Shown: positions 11,784-23,738, counted from the stretch's first letter. The stretch is 64,000 nt of DNA from Cryptomeria japonica (GCF_030272615.1 NC_081406.1:263280624-263344623), one strand, 5' to 3'. Program-made: numbers and translations. The notes: generated by a model not told the origin, from the letters alone.

Positions 11784-13154
11784 TGTAGCGTCGTAAATTT
11801 TAACCTTGTACAATTCACACCTCATATTTGTGCTCCTACTTTAGTGTGTCCCATCTTCATTCCCCCTAGGCCCGTTTTGGCCCCTTTTTACTCCAAATTT
11901 GATGTCACCTAATTACACATCTAAGTGTACCCCATCACAGGCCTATGCCTCCTAATTTGATGGTTTGTTTGTCCTATTTTTGGAGGATAAGGGTGTTGCA
12001 TCACCCCTGTCTGGACTAGAGTACCCCCATCGCCTTGGTCCTCCCTAATCATGACCCATTTCAAATATGGGTGGGAATTTCCTCTCCCTGGTGGATTTTG
12101 ATCTCCATGGCTACACTTGATCATTGGAGGTCGGCCTAATTGGTAGTTTACCTAGGGAACTCTATAAAGACATCCTATCAATTCATTTTGACATCTACTC
12201 TCTATCCACAAGATACCATAACATTCATGCATTTGTCACCAAGCATTTTCAAGCATTCAAGGTAGCATTTCATCCCACCATATCCTTCAAGCATCATTGA
12301 GAAAATTCACATAAATCTTCATGCAAGCATGTGTGTTTGATTAGGTCATTCATGTTCATGTGTTTGTCATGTTATTGTGTTCAACATTTGTGATCACATC
12401 TAAAGAGTATTACATCATCAAATCTTCTATCAACCATTGCAAATCTGACTTATATCTTTCAATATTTACTTCAATATTTACATTTCCTACTTCAATTCAA
12501 CTCAAAGTTAATTTCTAAACTGGGGTTTGACCCAAGGAAAACCCTTATCCATAAACCTTTTCTCTCTTTCTGTGTGTAGTAAATTGATGCAGGTGTTGCG
12601 ATCAAAGATTCTGATGGAATAGACAACAATAAATAGGTTCAACTTTTACATGTGCAAAAAAGTGAAGGACCAGGTAGCCATGCCACCCTAGTCCCCAAAA
12701 TTCTACTCAATCTTCCAACAATGGATCTTGTGTGTCTTCCTAATATGAAAAACATCTTGCTTGTCTGCTCAAAAATTGTAGGACCAAGTGGCTCTACCCT
12801 TCTGGTCCCAACAATTCGGCTTGGATTTTTAGCTATAGGTTTTGATCCAATTTCTCTTCTTGAATCTCTATCTATGGCTCTGTGAGAAGTTTGGAACATT
12901 CTATTGTCACTGTTTTGGTTCAGTTCTCCATTATTTTTCCCTAGATCCCACTTTACAATTCAAATCCAATTTCAACTCTCTAAAAGGGGAAACAACGAAT
13001 AGGTAAATCCAATTAGTATCCCAGCCCTCTTCTCTAATTGAATTGAGGTTAGATCTATTGGGTTTACATACCCCTTTTAAATGTAAGGTTGATCTTGTGA
13101 AATTAGTGGTCTTACTATCTTAATTTATGAAACCCTAATTTCACCCACCTTGGA
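11784..13154 (+). repeat. 5' LTR of element A
   Basis: It begins TGTAGCGTCGTAAATTT and is collinear with 38912-40285, including a CTCTATAAAGACATCC promoter-like box near 12162 and CATATCCTTCAAGCAT. It ends ...CCACCTTGGA, aligned to ...CCAACCTTACA in the 3' copy, so the terminal TACA appears mutated here. Confidence 0.8.
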
Positions 13155-13172
13155 TTTTGGTGGACCCGACAC
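13155..13172 (+). other. putative primer-binding site of element A
   Basis: TTTTGGTGGACCCGACAC immediately follows the LTR and has the TGG-plus-acceptor-complement form of a tRNA primer site. It is not the initiator-Met type used by the Copia elements here. The tRNA was not identified. Confidence 0.45.
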
Positions 13173-13269
13173 TTCTTACATTGCATTATCTCTGATTCTC
13201 CTTTTCAAATCTGATTTGGGGTGTTTCAAAATGGAATTCACTAAATCTGATTGATTTTCTATTTCACAT

Positions 13270-13836
13270 ATGATTACATTTCTTCTTAGTTACATTTATC
13301 AAAATCATGTGTTGGATAATGGTTTATTTCACTTTACATTGCTTCTTTTCATTCTTAGTACTCTTTCATATGGCATCATTAGAGTTTCAAATGTATTCCC
13401 TACTTGCAAATTATTTCTCAAATCTTTTATCCACGTTTTATTTTGTTTTATGATGATATTCTTAATAAAATGTATTGCATATGTAGATCACATAAAATCT
13501 TTCATAGATAATGTCAATCCTAGAGATGACATTAAAAAGGTTAACACTTGTACCTCTCCTAGGGTATCTCATGAGAATGAGTCTAAAAGAACCAATATTC
13601 CTATCAATGATATCTCCAATAGAGAGAAATCATTGAAGAGAAACATGACACCATATTCTTCTCATATACATATTTTAGTGCAAGGGGGGCAACGTCAAAA
13701 TGTTGGTGTATCAATCTCTCTAGATCCTCCTCATTCCCCTCGAGCTTATCTTGATCATCAACTTATTTGTGGGAAAGATGATGTTATGCATTTTATTCAT
13801 GATATTTATCCACACATAACATTAAGCAGAGATTAA
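13270..13836 (+). CDS. ORF of element A, 188 aa, unknown function
   Basis: The only sizeable intact frame in A starts 98 bp after the primer-like site, in the place usually taken by gag. The N-terminal ~75 residues are strongly hydrophobic, with two candidate membrane segments at about 20-40 (FHFTLLLFILSTLSYGI) and 53-70 (FIHVLFCFMMIFLIKCI). The rest is polar and Ser/His/Asp-rich (DDIKKVNTCTSPRVSHENES, later DPPHSPRAYLDHQLIC and DIYPHITLSRD). It has no zinc knuckle, and I do not recognise the family. It may be a gag-like protein whose start lies downstream of the hydrophobic part; the hydrophobic stretch may be untranslated leader read by chance. Confidence 0.4.
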   Translation: MITFLLSYIYQNHVLDNGLFHFTLLLFILSTLSYGIIRVSNVFPTCKLFLKSFIHVLFCFMMIFLIKCIAYVDHIKSFIDNVNPRDDIKKVNTCTSPRVSHENESKRTNIPINDISNREKSLKRNMTPYSSHIHILVQGGQRQNVGVSISLDPPHSPRAYLDHQLICGKDDVMHFIHDIYPHITLSRD

Positions 13837-14315
13837 GCCTTAGATGATAAGGATCCTTCTTCCCAAACTACCAAAGATGACATGAATAGTGATGATAGAA
13901 AGGAGAAATTTCCCTACAACGGATATCACTTTTTCATCTAATTATCCCTTTGAACCTTCTATGTGTCCTTACACTAAATTTTTTGAATAAATTCACAATG
14001 AAATCCCTTCTCTTTCACAAATGGGAACATCTTATGAAGTTGGATATGATATGAAATCAAAACAAGGCTATAGAGGACAAGGATTTGGAAAAAATGAATG
14101 ACGAATTATGATCCATGTAGACCCTCCCACACAATTTACTAAAGAAGGCCTAGGATATCCTAATTCTCAAACATCTATAAAGTATTCTCATAAGTTTCAA
14201 ATGCTTAAGGAGTATTTTCCAAGACATAGAAACTATTGTCTATCCAGACATACTTCTTCATCAAATAATCCTCCCCCTTCTTTTCAAATTCTTTTGCCTC
14301 AAGAAAAAAATTCTT
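13837..14315 (+). pseudogene. G-patch-like fragment downstream of the element A ORF
   Basis: Broken frames contain YDMKSKQGYRGQGFGKNE (about 14047-14100) followed by DPPTQFTKEGLGYPN. The Gly-rich arrangement GY-x-GQGFGKNE...GLGY matches the G-patch consensus, a nucleic-acid-binding motif sometimes linked to retroelement protease or gag regions. Stops and frameshifts separate it from the upstream ORF. The frame is cut at 14315 by insertion of element B and weak coding similarity resumes at 28876. Confidence 0.5.
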
Positions 14316-15664
14316 TGTTCAACACACAACATGACTTAGAGGGGGGTAAATCAGTATGGAACTTTAAAAAATATTAATTATAAACATCACCAAATATCAT
14401 AGCAGAAATAAATCAATCATCAACACATTAACATCAAGCATCAACACATAAACACCAAATTTATGTGGAAAACCCAAATAGGAAAAAACAATGGTGAGAA
14501 TATAACTCACAATATGAATATGAATATGAATGATTACAAATTTTTAGGCTCACTGCCAAGAAGCAACAACATCTGATAGACTTGCAAGGATAAGGTGCAC
14601 TGCCTTAGGGCAAGATACAAGGACTTGCACAACTGAGATTCACTGCTTCAAGGCAAGATACAAGTTGCTACTGATGAGCTCACTATCAATCAACAACAAA
14701 GGAAATAGTAGAATTGAAATTGATAAGGATCTCTTGAACATAAAATTATCCTTGAACAATTGGATCAAGAAACCAATGTCATCACAAACATCTCTGATAA
14801 CCACCAATGTCACAAAACATTGTCTCATTGAATATATCACCTTCAAATCTCTAATTTTTGCACTCTCAAATCATCTTGCACATCGTTCGCGTACACTTCT
14901 CATCAATTCACACACAATCCATACAATAATACACTCAACTCATACATTCACACTTCTTAAATATGAGATAGATCATTGAAAAACTAATTGAGGGTCGACC
15001 AAAAATAGAATAAGAATTATTACACAAAATAACCACCCAAACCAAAAAAACTCAAAGTGATCCACTCCAAGAGAAAAAGGGGACGAAAAAACATCACAAT
15101 ATATCTTTCTAAGATGAATCCAACAATCCTCACACTCTAGTACATTTTCCAAGATGCTACCAGACATAACATGTAGAAATAAAAATTAGTTGGCCAAAGA
15201 ACATCTTCTTATACGAAATACCTCACACAGATCTCAACGTGCCATGGTGAGAACCATAACAAAATTCTTAACACATTCTCCAATGCATATCCAAACCAAA
15301 AGAGTATGATCCAACTAAGATAAATCAATTAGACACACTAAAACATAAGACAACTAAATATCTCAAACATGAACAACAAAGTTCTCTCACAAAACAAAGA
15401 AACCGCAAGAGAAGCACACTGAGAATATTATACAAGCCATAAAAACACATCCACCAAACCACTACACAAATTACAACATATCTAAAGGTCACCGAAGACT
15501 TTCCGAACCAATCCGACTAACACACTTACTATCAAAGAACATATATAACCATCCAAACTGAAATGCCACAACAAACACCAAAAATATCAAAGTCAATCTG
15601 CAACAACCAAGAGCATAACTAGGTTTGACATCAATGACAACCATACAAGCACATACTTCCAACA
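14316..15664 (-). repeat. 3' LTR of element B
   Basis: Plus-strand ends are TGTTCAACAC and ACTTCCAACA. It is collinear with 27384-28875, sharing words such as AGATACAAGGACTTGCACAA and CTTGAACAATTGGATCAAG. It lacks the 105-bp internal duplication found in the 5' copy. Confidence 0.88.
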
Positions 15665-15680
15665 ATATCCCCCCTTTGTC
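15665..15680 (-). other. polypurine tract of element B
   Basis: On the minus strand GACAAAGGGGGGATAT directly precedes the TGTTGG start of the 3' LTR, the expected plus-strand priming site. Confidence 0.8.
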
Positions 15681-15949
15681 ATTGATGGCAACACTTGAAA
15701 CATTTGATCAATAATTGCATAAATCTCACAACAACTCTCTCTCCAATATCACAACTCTCTCTCCCCCTTTGACATCAAAGACAAAGGATTTTGCATGGCA
15801 TACTAACCAACACATACCATTGCTCCCCTTGAGAGCAGTAACAATATGAATCCAGGAGATAAATAATAAGCAATGAATCTCCCCAAGGAAAGATGCACCA
15901 CTATAATGCATCTAGTTAGAAAAGGAACAAGCAATAATGCCTAGTTTCT

Positions 15950-16156
15950 ATCAGAGATATTCAAAAGTATCATTTGCCAGTGCCTTAGTAAAAATGTTTG
16001 CTACCTATTCTTTTGTAGAGAAATATTTCAATCTGGATTCCTTCTCTACAACCTTCTCTCTCAAGAAATGAAAATGGATTGAAATATGTTTTTTTCTTGA
16101 ATGTATTACTGGATTCTTTGAAATGTTTATAACATTGGTATTATCACACATGATAG
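15950..16156 (-). pseudogene. element B RNase H C-terminal part
   Basis: Reads CDNTNVINISKNPVIHSRKK, then FHFLREKVVEKESRLKYFST, then a stop and VANIFTKALANDTFE, the usual Copia RNase H end. It is the continuation of the frame at 23861 and was separated from it by insertion of C at 16157, within the CDN motif region. Confidence 0.88.
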
Positions 16157-17734
16157 TGTTGGCATTACTAATATTGACAAAACCGGTTAATCCACTGAAC
16201 CAGTATATTAGCTGAGATTTGTCATTGATGAATAACACTGACTGGTGGAGTGGTGTATCTCAGTAGCAAAGGTGATGGCTTACAAACAACATGGAAGTAG
16301 TATCAGAGATAGATGATCAAGGTTCAATCAGTTCAAGGGAAAACAGAATAAGCCAACCGGTATGTCATTCAAGATGATCGGTGTTAAAGTCAGATCTTCA
16401 AGTTGGTTATTCTAATGATGATGTAGTCACTACAGGTGACTTAGGCAAGAGGGCTTGAGGTCCTATGCAAACCGGAACTTCATTAGCAAATAGGAAAAGA
16501 GGCTTGATGGAAGTACTGCAAACCAGCAGCTAAGGATGAATCGGCAGTGAAGAGTGTAGTGGTATATTGGTAGGCCGGTGAAGCATAAGGAAGATAGGTG
16601 GTCACCTTAAATCTAGGAGCGGTGATCGGTTACAAAGATGCGATGGCAAAAGGTGAGTTGGTCAGTTTGTGATAATGCCAAACTAAAGGTTAGTGAAGTC
16701 AACTTAAGTCATCATGCAGTTAAGCCATGATTTCTTGGGGATTTTCTGGTTCGCAGGTTCGCATTTAAAAGACTGAACTTGACCCAGAAGTCGCTATTTT
16801 TGGGGGATGCGGTCACAAATTTGGATGAGTAGTTGGTGGAATTGTTGCAGGGAGCACAGAGAAAGAGCGGGAAGAATTGAATTTGAAATCTATCGAGATT
16901 CATGATTGCATTGATTAAGGAAACACCTGAAGGTGACGACAGAGGGAGTATAATGTGTTTTGAGTTCATGCAAAAAAATTTGATCAAAAAATTTGCAAAG
17001 TGCAAATCCTATGAGAGGCGATCCAACGTGCAGAGTGAAGAGTGAGGAAGTGCTAAGTGATTTAGCAGAGAAGAGTGTGTGTGAAGTAGACCGGCAGAGT
17101 GTAGAGCCGAGGGTATGAGCAGAGTATCGACAGAGTGCAGAGCCGAGGGTATGAGCAGAGAACTGGTGTAGTGCAGAGCAGACACAACTGATGTAGTCAG
17201 AGTATGAGATTCATTGTGATCTGATCAAGCTATCAGTAGCTATTCCAGCAGATCAGCTTCCTGTTGCTTTCTAACCATTGCAACTCAAAATCCCTTAACC
17301 GGGTGGACTTTAACAGGTCCCTTTGTAAAATCCCTTAACCGGATAACATCTTAATTGATGATCTTAAGTCCTTTAACAAGTCTACCTCTAACAGGGTAAA
17401 GGCACTAACAGGACTTAAAGAAAATCCCTTAATCGAGTGGCACCTAATAGTGTCTTTGTAATCTCCTAACAGGGATGGCTCCTCATCGAGCGTACTCTAG
17501 AAGAGTGCAAATTTTGTGAGTTTCTACTCACATCGTGATTTTCTCCCATTTGGGTTTCCACAAGGTAAATCTTGGTGTCATTGTGTATCTTTTCATGCAT
17601 GCATGTTCTCCTGCAATAACTATTTGTATTATGAATATTAAGTTAGTGTAGACTTGAGTAAAAAGGTTTTAATTTTGTAAAACCAGTAAAGCGTTGATTC
17701 ACCCCTCCCCTCTCAGCACCGGTTGGGACTAACA
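16157..17734 (+). repeat. 5' LTR of element C
   Basis: TGTTGGCATTACTAATATTG to GGTTGGGACTAACA, collinear with 22168-23738. It includes the U5 motif (GATTTTCTCCCATTTGGG near 17538). A ~97-codon minus-strand frame inside it is matched in the other LTR only because the LTRs are copies, so it is not treated as a gene. Confidence 0.95.
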
Positions 17735-17753
17735 ATTAGTATCAGAGCATTGG
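17735..17753 (+). other. primer-binding site of element C
   Basis: ATTAGTATCAGAGCATTGG follows the LTR directly. TATCAGAGC is complementary to the 3' end of plant initiator-Met tRNA, the usual Copia primer; the first bases differ from the common TGG. Confidence 0.9.
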
Positions 17754-17797
17754 TCCTTAGATTCAGAAGAGCTTAACAGCTTAAGGAAAGATACAAG

Positions 17798-18840
17798 ATG
17801 ATGAGAAAGGAGGTCTCTAAGTTCTCTAAGGAGAATTACACTTTATGGTGTGGTAGAATGAAGCTCTACCTAAGAACCCTAGGAGATCAATACTGGAATC
17901 ATGTAAGCATAGATTACAATGAAACTACAGGGGTTCTCACTGCAGATCAGATCAAAGAAAGGCAAGACAACACTCCAACTATGGATGTGATTTCTAGCAC
18001 TCTATCTGATAATGAGTATGGAGAGGTTCGAGATCTGAAAATAGCCTATGAGATGTGGAATAAGCTGAAGACTATTTATGGGGGAGATCCTCATGTACAA
18101 AAGGCTAAGGTAGATAACTTAAGAGGCAAATTTGATGAGATGAGGATGCAAGAAGGAGAAAATATAAAATAGTATAGCAAAATAATAAAGGATGTGGTAA
18201 ATTCCATTAGAAGTGTTCGAGGAAAGATTGAAGAAGATGATGTGGTTAGCAAAATCTTGAGAACCTTGCTACCACAATATGTCATAAGGGTTTCTGCAAT
18301 TCAGGAACTCGGATCCTTGGGAACAGTTAGTGTTTCACTTGACTCACTGATCGGTAAGTTAACTGCCTTTGAACTAAGCAACTATGATAATAGTATGCCA
18401 AATATTGATGCTTCCTTCAAAGCTTCCATGATACCTGCACCAACAAGGAGAAAAAAAGAAACTGGAAAAAGTTCTACTAGAAGAACCGGTCATACTCATG
18501 AATGTGACAACCTGTTATTTGAATAATACGAACAAGATGAGATTGAGGCTCTATTAGCAAGAAGGCTGCCAAGAGGAAAAGGAAAGTATAAAGGTAAACT
18601 TACCTTAAGTGTTTCTCTTGCAATAGAATAGGTCATATTGCATCTAGATGTCCTGGTAATGATAGGAAGGATAATTTAAGAAGCTACAAAGACAAGAGAA
18701 AGAAGGAGTGGTATCTTGCAGAGGGAGAAGTTACCGATGAAGAATCAAAAGGACCTGATGGAGATGGAAATGCATTTCTAGTGGTAAAGGAAGATAACAT
18801 AGAGGAAAGTGATATGGCACTGATCTCTAGTTAAAACTGG
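17798..18840 (+). pseudogene. element C gag (UBN2-type plus zinc knuckle)
   Basis: Starts at the first ATG after the primer site. It reads through FSKENYTLWCGRMKLYLRT and MWNKLKTIYGGDPHVQKAKV, typical of the Copia gag core, to a stop at 18170. It resumes with RSVRGKIEEDDVVSKILRTL to a second stop at 18524. After a frameshift near 18600 an intact CX2CX4HX4C knuckle, CFSCNRIGHIASRC, lies at 18610-18651, followed by an acidic linker (GDGNAFLVVKEDN). Gag forms the particle and binds RNA. Two stops and one frameshift inactivate it. Confidence 0.9.
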
Positions 18841-19200
18841 TCTAGAGACTAGGTAATTGATAGTGGATGCACTCGCCATATGACTGGTGACAAAAATAAA
18901 TTCTTCAACATGGAGGAATGTGATGGAGGATCGGTGAGATTCGGCAATGATGCTCCCTATGCAGTGAAAGGTAAGGGATCTATAGCCCTAAATGAGAAAA
19001 CAAATTGTGAAGATGTTTACTGGGTAGAAGGGCTAAAGTATAGTTTGTTAAGTGTTGCACAACTTAACAATAAGGGTTACCGGTTATAATTTGATGAAGG
19101 AATATGCAAAATAATAGATAAATTAGGAGGTCTGATTGCTACCGGTAAACAAACTAGAAGTAATTTGTTCTACCTAGACACCACTGTAGGAAGTTGCCTA
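18841..19200 (+). pseudogene. element C protease region
   Basis: The frame reads VIDSGCTRHMTGD with the catalytic DSG at 18859, followed by YWVEGLKYSLLSVAQLNNKG, the typical Copia aspartic protease end. Stops before DSG (in SRD-stop) and after GYRL at 19087 break it. The segment leads into the pre-integrase (WLWHKRLS) motif near 19222. Confidence 0.88.
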
Positions 19201-20100
19201 ATGGAAAAGGTAGAAGACAGTTGGTTGTGGCACAAAAGACTGTCATGTTAATTTTGATAGCATAGCAAAAGTCAGTAAATGAAGTGTGTCAGAGGTATGC
19301 CTATTATTATGAAACCTAAAAATGCTATGTGTAAAGAATGCCAACTAGGAAAGTTGACCGGATCTAGTTTCAACAACAAATCTTATTCATTTGAGAATGT
19401 GCTAGACTTAGTTCATACAGACTTGTGTGGTCCTATGAGGACCAAGAGTTTCTATGCATACCAGTATTTCATGTTGTTTGTAGATGACTTCTCAAGAATG
19501 ATGTGGGTTGTATTCTTGAAAGAGAAGTCTGAAGTGTTTCACATGTATAGGGGACTATGAGACAAATTTCTGCACCCAGAACACCTCAGCAGAATGGGGT
19601 TGTTGAAAGAAGGAATAGAACTTTGATTGATTGTACGAGGAATATGATGATATAGAAGGATATTCCACATATCTTCTAGAGAGAAGTAGTAAGCAATGTT
19701 GTGTATACCTCAAACCGGATACAGTTGAAGAAAGGGACAAATAAAACTCCCTATGAATTATGGTGTGGATACTCTCCCAATGTGAGCTATTTCAAAGTAT
19801 TTGGAAGCGGGTACTATATCAAGAGGGATGAGCAATCCGAAATGTTTGATCCCAAGAGTGATGAAGGAACCTTCTTAGGTTACTACACAAAGAGTAAAGC
19901 ATATTGGTGTTTGAACAAATTGACTGGTAAGACTGTGGAGAGTTCCGATGTCAAAGTAGTTGAGTTCTCTGAGAAAAATGAACAGGATAGCAAGAGTGAA
20001 CTAGAGGATTATCAAATATTTGAGTTCACTGTATCGGTTGAACTTGTTGAAGAGAATCTTGTTGTAGCAGCAAATGAGGAAGCATGTGAAGTATAACCTA
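19201..20100 (+). pseudogene. element C integrase, internally deleted
   Basis: The zinc-binding end shows WLWHKRLS and CKECQLGK (about 19337). The core begins VLDLVHTDLCGPM with the first catalytic Asp and continues YFMLFVDDFSRMMWVVFL. At about 19556 the frame jumps from the MYRGL region directly into the RQISAPRTPQQNGVVERRNR block carrying the catalytic Glu. The intervening segment with the second Asp (RTDNGGEF type), about 50-60 residues in related elements, is missing. The C-terminal part (TPYELWCGYSPNVSYFKVFG, FLGYYTKSKAYWCLN) is open at 19701-20096. Confidence 0.88.
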
Positions 20101-21130
20101 CGCAACTAATAGAAGAAGCTCCAAGAAATGAACCGGTACTAGCAAGGTATGTCATAAACAATCACTCTGCTGACAATATCATTGGTGACAAAGATGATGG
20201 TGTTTTGACTAGAAGACGACCAAGAGAGAATACCTGTCTGCTCTCCAAAATTGAGCCCAAAATAGCAAAGGAGGCTCTAAAAGATGAAGACTAGATCAAA
20301 GCCATGGAGGAGGAACTGGAGGAGATTGAGAAAAATGAAACTTGGACTCTTGTGCCCAGACCAAAGAACAAAAATGTGATAAGCACCAAATGGGTGTTTA
20401 GAAACAAGAAATGGATGAAATCGGTCAAGTAGTAAGAAAAAAAATGAGGTTAATCTGCAAAGGGTATGCTCAGGAACAAGGTTTGGATTATGGAGAAACC
20501 TTTGCACTGATGGCCAGGCTGGAAGGGGTCAAAATATTGCTTACTTATGTTGCTTACAAGAAGTTCAAAGTTTACCAAATGGACGTAGAATTGGCATTCT
20601 TGAATGGTATTTTAGAGGAAGAAGTGTACATTGAGCAACTGGAAGGATTTGTATCAGAAGATGGAAGAGACATGGTATGCAAGTTGAAGAGGGCTTTGTA
20701 TGGGCTAAAACAAGCACCAAGGGCTTGGTATGAGAGGTTGCACTCATATCTGATGAGTATAGGGTTCATGAGAACCAGTGACAACAACAACTTGTATTTG
20801 AAAACCAGAGAAAAAGAAAAATATCTAATTGTAGAGATTTTTGTAGATGACATCATCTTTGGGGGAGATGATGAGATGAGCAAAGGTTTTACAGATGAAA
20901 TGAAGTGAGAATTTGAAATGTCCATGATCGGTGAAATAAAATTCTTCATATGTCTGCAAGTATCTCTACTAAAGAATGGTATATTGATTAGCCAGACTAA
21001 GTACATAAGGGAAATATTGAAGACTTTTAGAATGGAAGATTCCAAACCTGTTGGAACTCCAATGGTTATAGGTTGCAAGCTCTCCAAAAATGATGAGGCT
21101 AATAAAGTAAATGAGACACTTTACTGATCC
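20101..21130 (+). pseudogene. element C reverse transcriptase (RVT_2 type)
   Basis: An acidic linker (VLTRRRPRENTCL) leads to IKAMEEELEEIEKNETWTLV, the start of Copia RT. Landmarks are LICKGYAQEQGLDYGETFA, VYQMDVELAFLNGILEEEVY, ALYGLKQAPRAWYERL and the catalytic FVDD at 20840-20851. Stops lie at 20294 and 20906, a frameshift near 20410 and a stop at 21124. RT copies element RNA into cDNA in the cytoplasmic particle; this copy is dead. Confidence 0.92.
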
Positions 21131-21792
21131 ATGATTGGTAAGTTGCAATATGGAGTACACAGTAGACTGGATATAGCACAAGTAGTTGGATTGGTTGCTA
21201 GATCTGCTGCAAATCCAAAAGAGACTCATATGGTGGCGGTTAAGAGAATATTTAGATACCTTAAGGGGACTGATGAGTATGGTCTTTGGTATCCACATAA
21301 GGGATATTTCAACTTAAGTGTCTTCATCGATGCAGATTGGGCAGGGAACATTGATGACAGAAAGAGAACTAGTGGAGGTGCATTCTTTCTTGGAGACAAG
21401 ATTGTGTCATGGACAAGCAAGAAACAAAATTGCATCTCTCAATCCATAGTTGAGACAGAGTATGTGGTTGTTGCAATCAACTATACACAGGTAGTATGGA
21501 TCAAGAAAATATTGGAAGGTATCCAAGAAAATGTGACTAAACTTGTGGTGATTCACTGTGACAACACCAGTGCTATCAACATATCCAAGAATTTGGTGAT
21601 GCATTCCAAGATAAAGCATATAGCTATCAAATACCACTACCTCAGGGAACGGGTTCAAGACAAGGAAGTAAGATTGGATTATATACCAACAAAAGAATAA
21701 GTGGTTGATATCTTCACCAAGCCACTACCGAAGGACACCTTTGAATATCTCAGAGGTAAGCTAGGGGTAATACCCCTACCTACATTAAATTA
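21131..21792 (+). pseudogene. element C RNase H
   Basis: The frame from 21131 holds SRLDIAQVVGLVARSAANPK, KRIFRYLKGTDEYGLWYP, DADWAGNIDDRKRTSGGAFF, HCDNTSAINISKNLVMHS and HYLRERVQDKEVRLDYIP. A stop at 21698 is followed by VVDIFTKPLPKDTFEYLRGK, the normal C-terminus. It closely parallels element B RNase H. Confidence 0.92.
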
Positions 21793-22154
21793 AGCGAAGA
21801 AGGGCTCTACATCAATCTGGTATGCTTTCTTTATGAAGAATTTCTAAGACTAGATTGATAACTGTGGACTACTCCGGTTAAGGGGAGCAATCTTGTTAGT
21901 GTATTAAAATACATCTTTGGCATTATTGTCAAAGGGGGAGATTATTATAGTATTTGAGTATTGCTGAAGCAGTGGGTTGCTAGACGTGGTTAGAGTGGTC
22001 TGATGGAAACAGAGTATTGCTAGTGTTAGGGAGAGATACTCATTACTCAGAGAAGAAGTAATGACCAGTACAGAAATAAATAAAGAAAAAGAAATGAAGA
22101 AAGTACATGCAGGAGCAACTTATAAGAAAGAGTCTAAATTGTTGCCATCAATAC

Positions 22155-22167
22155 CAAAGGGGGAGAT
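22155..22167 (+). other. polypurine tract of element C
   Basis: CAAAGGGGGAGAT abuts the TGTTGGCATT start of the 3' LTR. Confidence 0.9.
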
Positions 22168-23738
22168 TGTTGGCATTACTGATATTGACAAAACTGGTTA
22201 ATCCAGTGAACCTATATATTAGCTAGGATTTGTCAATGATGACTAACACTGACCGGTGGAGTGGTGTATCTCAATAGCAAAGGTGATGGCTTGCAAACAA
22301 CATGGAAGCAATATCAGAGATAGATGATCAAGGTTCAATCAGTTCAAGGGAAGACAGAATAAGCCAATCGGTTTGTCATTCAAAAAGATCAGTGTTAAGG
22401 TCAGATCTTCAAGTTATTATTTTGATGATGATGATGGTCACAGAAGGTGACTTAGGCAAGAAGGCTTGAGGTCCTATGCAAACCGAAACTTCATTGGCAA
22501 ACAAGAAAAGAGGCTTGATGGAAGTACTGCAAACTGGTAGCAAAGGATGAACCGGTAGTGAAGAGCGCAGTGGTATACCAGTAGGTTGGTGAAGCAAAAG
22601 GAAGATAGGTGGTCACCTTAAATCTAGGAGCGGTGATCGGTTACAAAGTTGTGATGGAAAATGGTGAGTTGGTCAATTTGTGATAACCCCAAACTAAAGG
22701 TTAGTGAAGTCAACTTCAGTCATCATGCAGTTAAGCCATGATTTCTTGTGGATTTTCTGGTTCGCATTTAAAAGACTAAACTTGACCCAGAAGGTGCTAT
22801 TTTTGGGGGATGCAGTGACAGATTTGGATGAGTAGTTGGTGGAATTGTTGCAGGGCGCACAGAGAAAGAGCAGGAAGAATTGAATTTGAAATTTATTGAG
22901 ATTCATGATTGCATTGATTAAGGAAACACCTGAAGGTGACGAAAGAGGGAGTATAAAGTGTTTTGAGTTCATGCAAAACATTTTGATCAAAAAATTTGCA
23001 AAGTGCAAATCCCGTGAGAGGCGATCCAACTTGCAGAGTGAAGAGTGATGAAGTGCTAAGTGATTTAGCATAGCAGAGTGTGTGTGAAGTAGACTGACAG
23101 AGTGCAGAGCCAAGGGTATGAGTAGAGGACCGACAAAGTGCAGAGCCAAGGGTATGAGCAGAGAACCGGTGTAGTGCAGAGCAGACATAACCGGTGCAGT
23201 TAGAGTATGAGATTCATTGTGATCTAATCAAGATATCAGTAGCTATTCTAGCAGATTAACTTCTTGTTACTTTCTAACCATTGCAACTCAAAATCCCCTA
23301 ATCGGGTGGACTTTAACAGGTCCCTTTGTAAAATCCCTTAACCATGTGACATCTTAATTGATGATCCTAAGTCCTTTAACAAGGCTACCTCTAACAGGGT
23401 AAAGGCACTAATAGGCCTTAAAGAAAATACCTTAACCAAGAGGCACCTAACAGTGTCTTTGTAATCTCCTAACAGGGATGGCTCCTCACTGGGCGTACTC
23501 CAAAAGAGTGTAGATTTTGTGAGTTTCTACTCACACCGTGGTTTTCTCCCATTTGGGTTTTCATAAGATAAATCTTGGTGTTATTGTGTATCTTTTCGTG
23601 CATGCATGTTCTCCTGCAATAACTGTTTGTATTGATGAATATTAAGTTAGTGCAGACTTGAGTAAAAAGGTTTTAATTCTATAAAACCAGTAAAGTGGTG
23701 ATTTACCCATCCCCTCTCAACACCAGTTGGGACTAACA
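22168..23738 (+). repeat. 3' LTR of element C
   Basis: TGTTGGCATTACTGATATTG to AGTTGGGACTAACA, followed by the 4/5 target copy TATAG. Collinear with the 5' LTR. Confidence 0.95.

Larger units (their letters stand above)
16157..23738 (+). mobile_element. Copia retrotransposon C (plus strand), nested in B
   Basis: Complete outline: 5' LTR (1578 bp), primer site ATTAGTATCAGAGCATTGG, gag, protease, integrase, RT, RNase H, polypurine tract, 3' LTR (1571 bp). LTRs begin TGTTGGCATTACT and end GGGACTAACA. Flanks GATAG and TATAG match at 4 of 5. Multiple stops, frameshifts and an integrase deletion make it non-functional. By eye the two LTRs differ at roughly one position in ten over the first 280 bp, mostly transitions, so the insertion is not recent. 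Confidence 0.95.

Noticed and set aside
13270-13480. Hydrophobic N-terminus of the element A ORF as an envelope-like gene
   Set aside because: It sits in the gag position directly after the primer site, is short, and has no signal-peptide or glycoprotein layout; insufficient evidence for an env-type protein.
16712-17005. A ~97-codon minus-strand frame that recurs at 22694-23188
   Set aside because: Both lie in the two LTRs of element C and are similar because the LTRs are copies; no recognisable domain.
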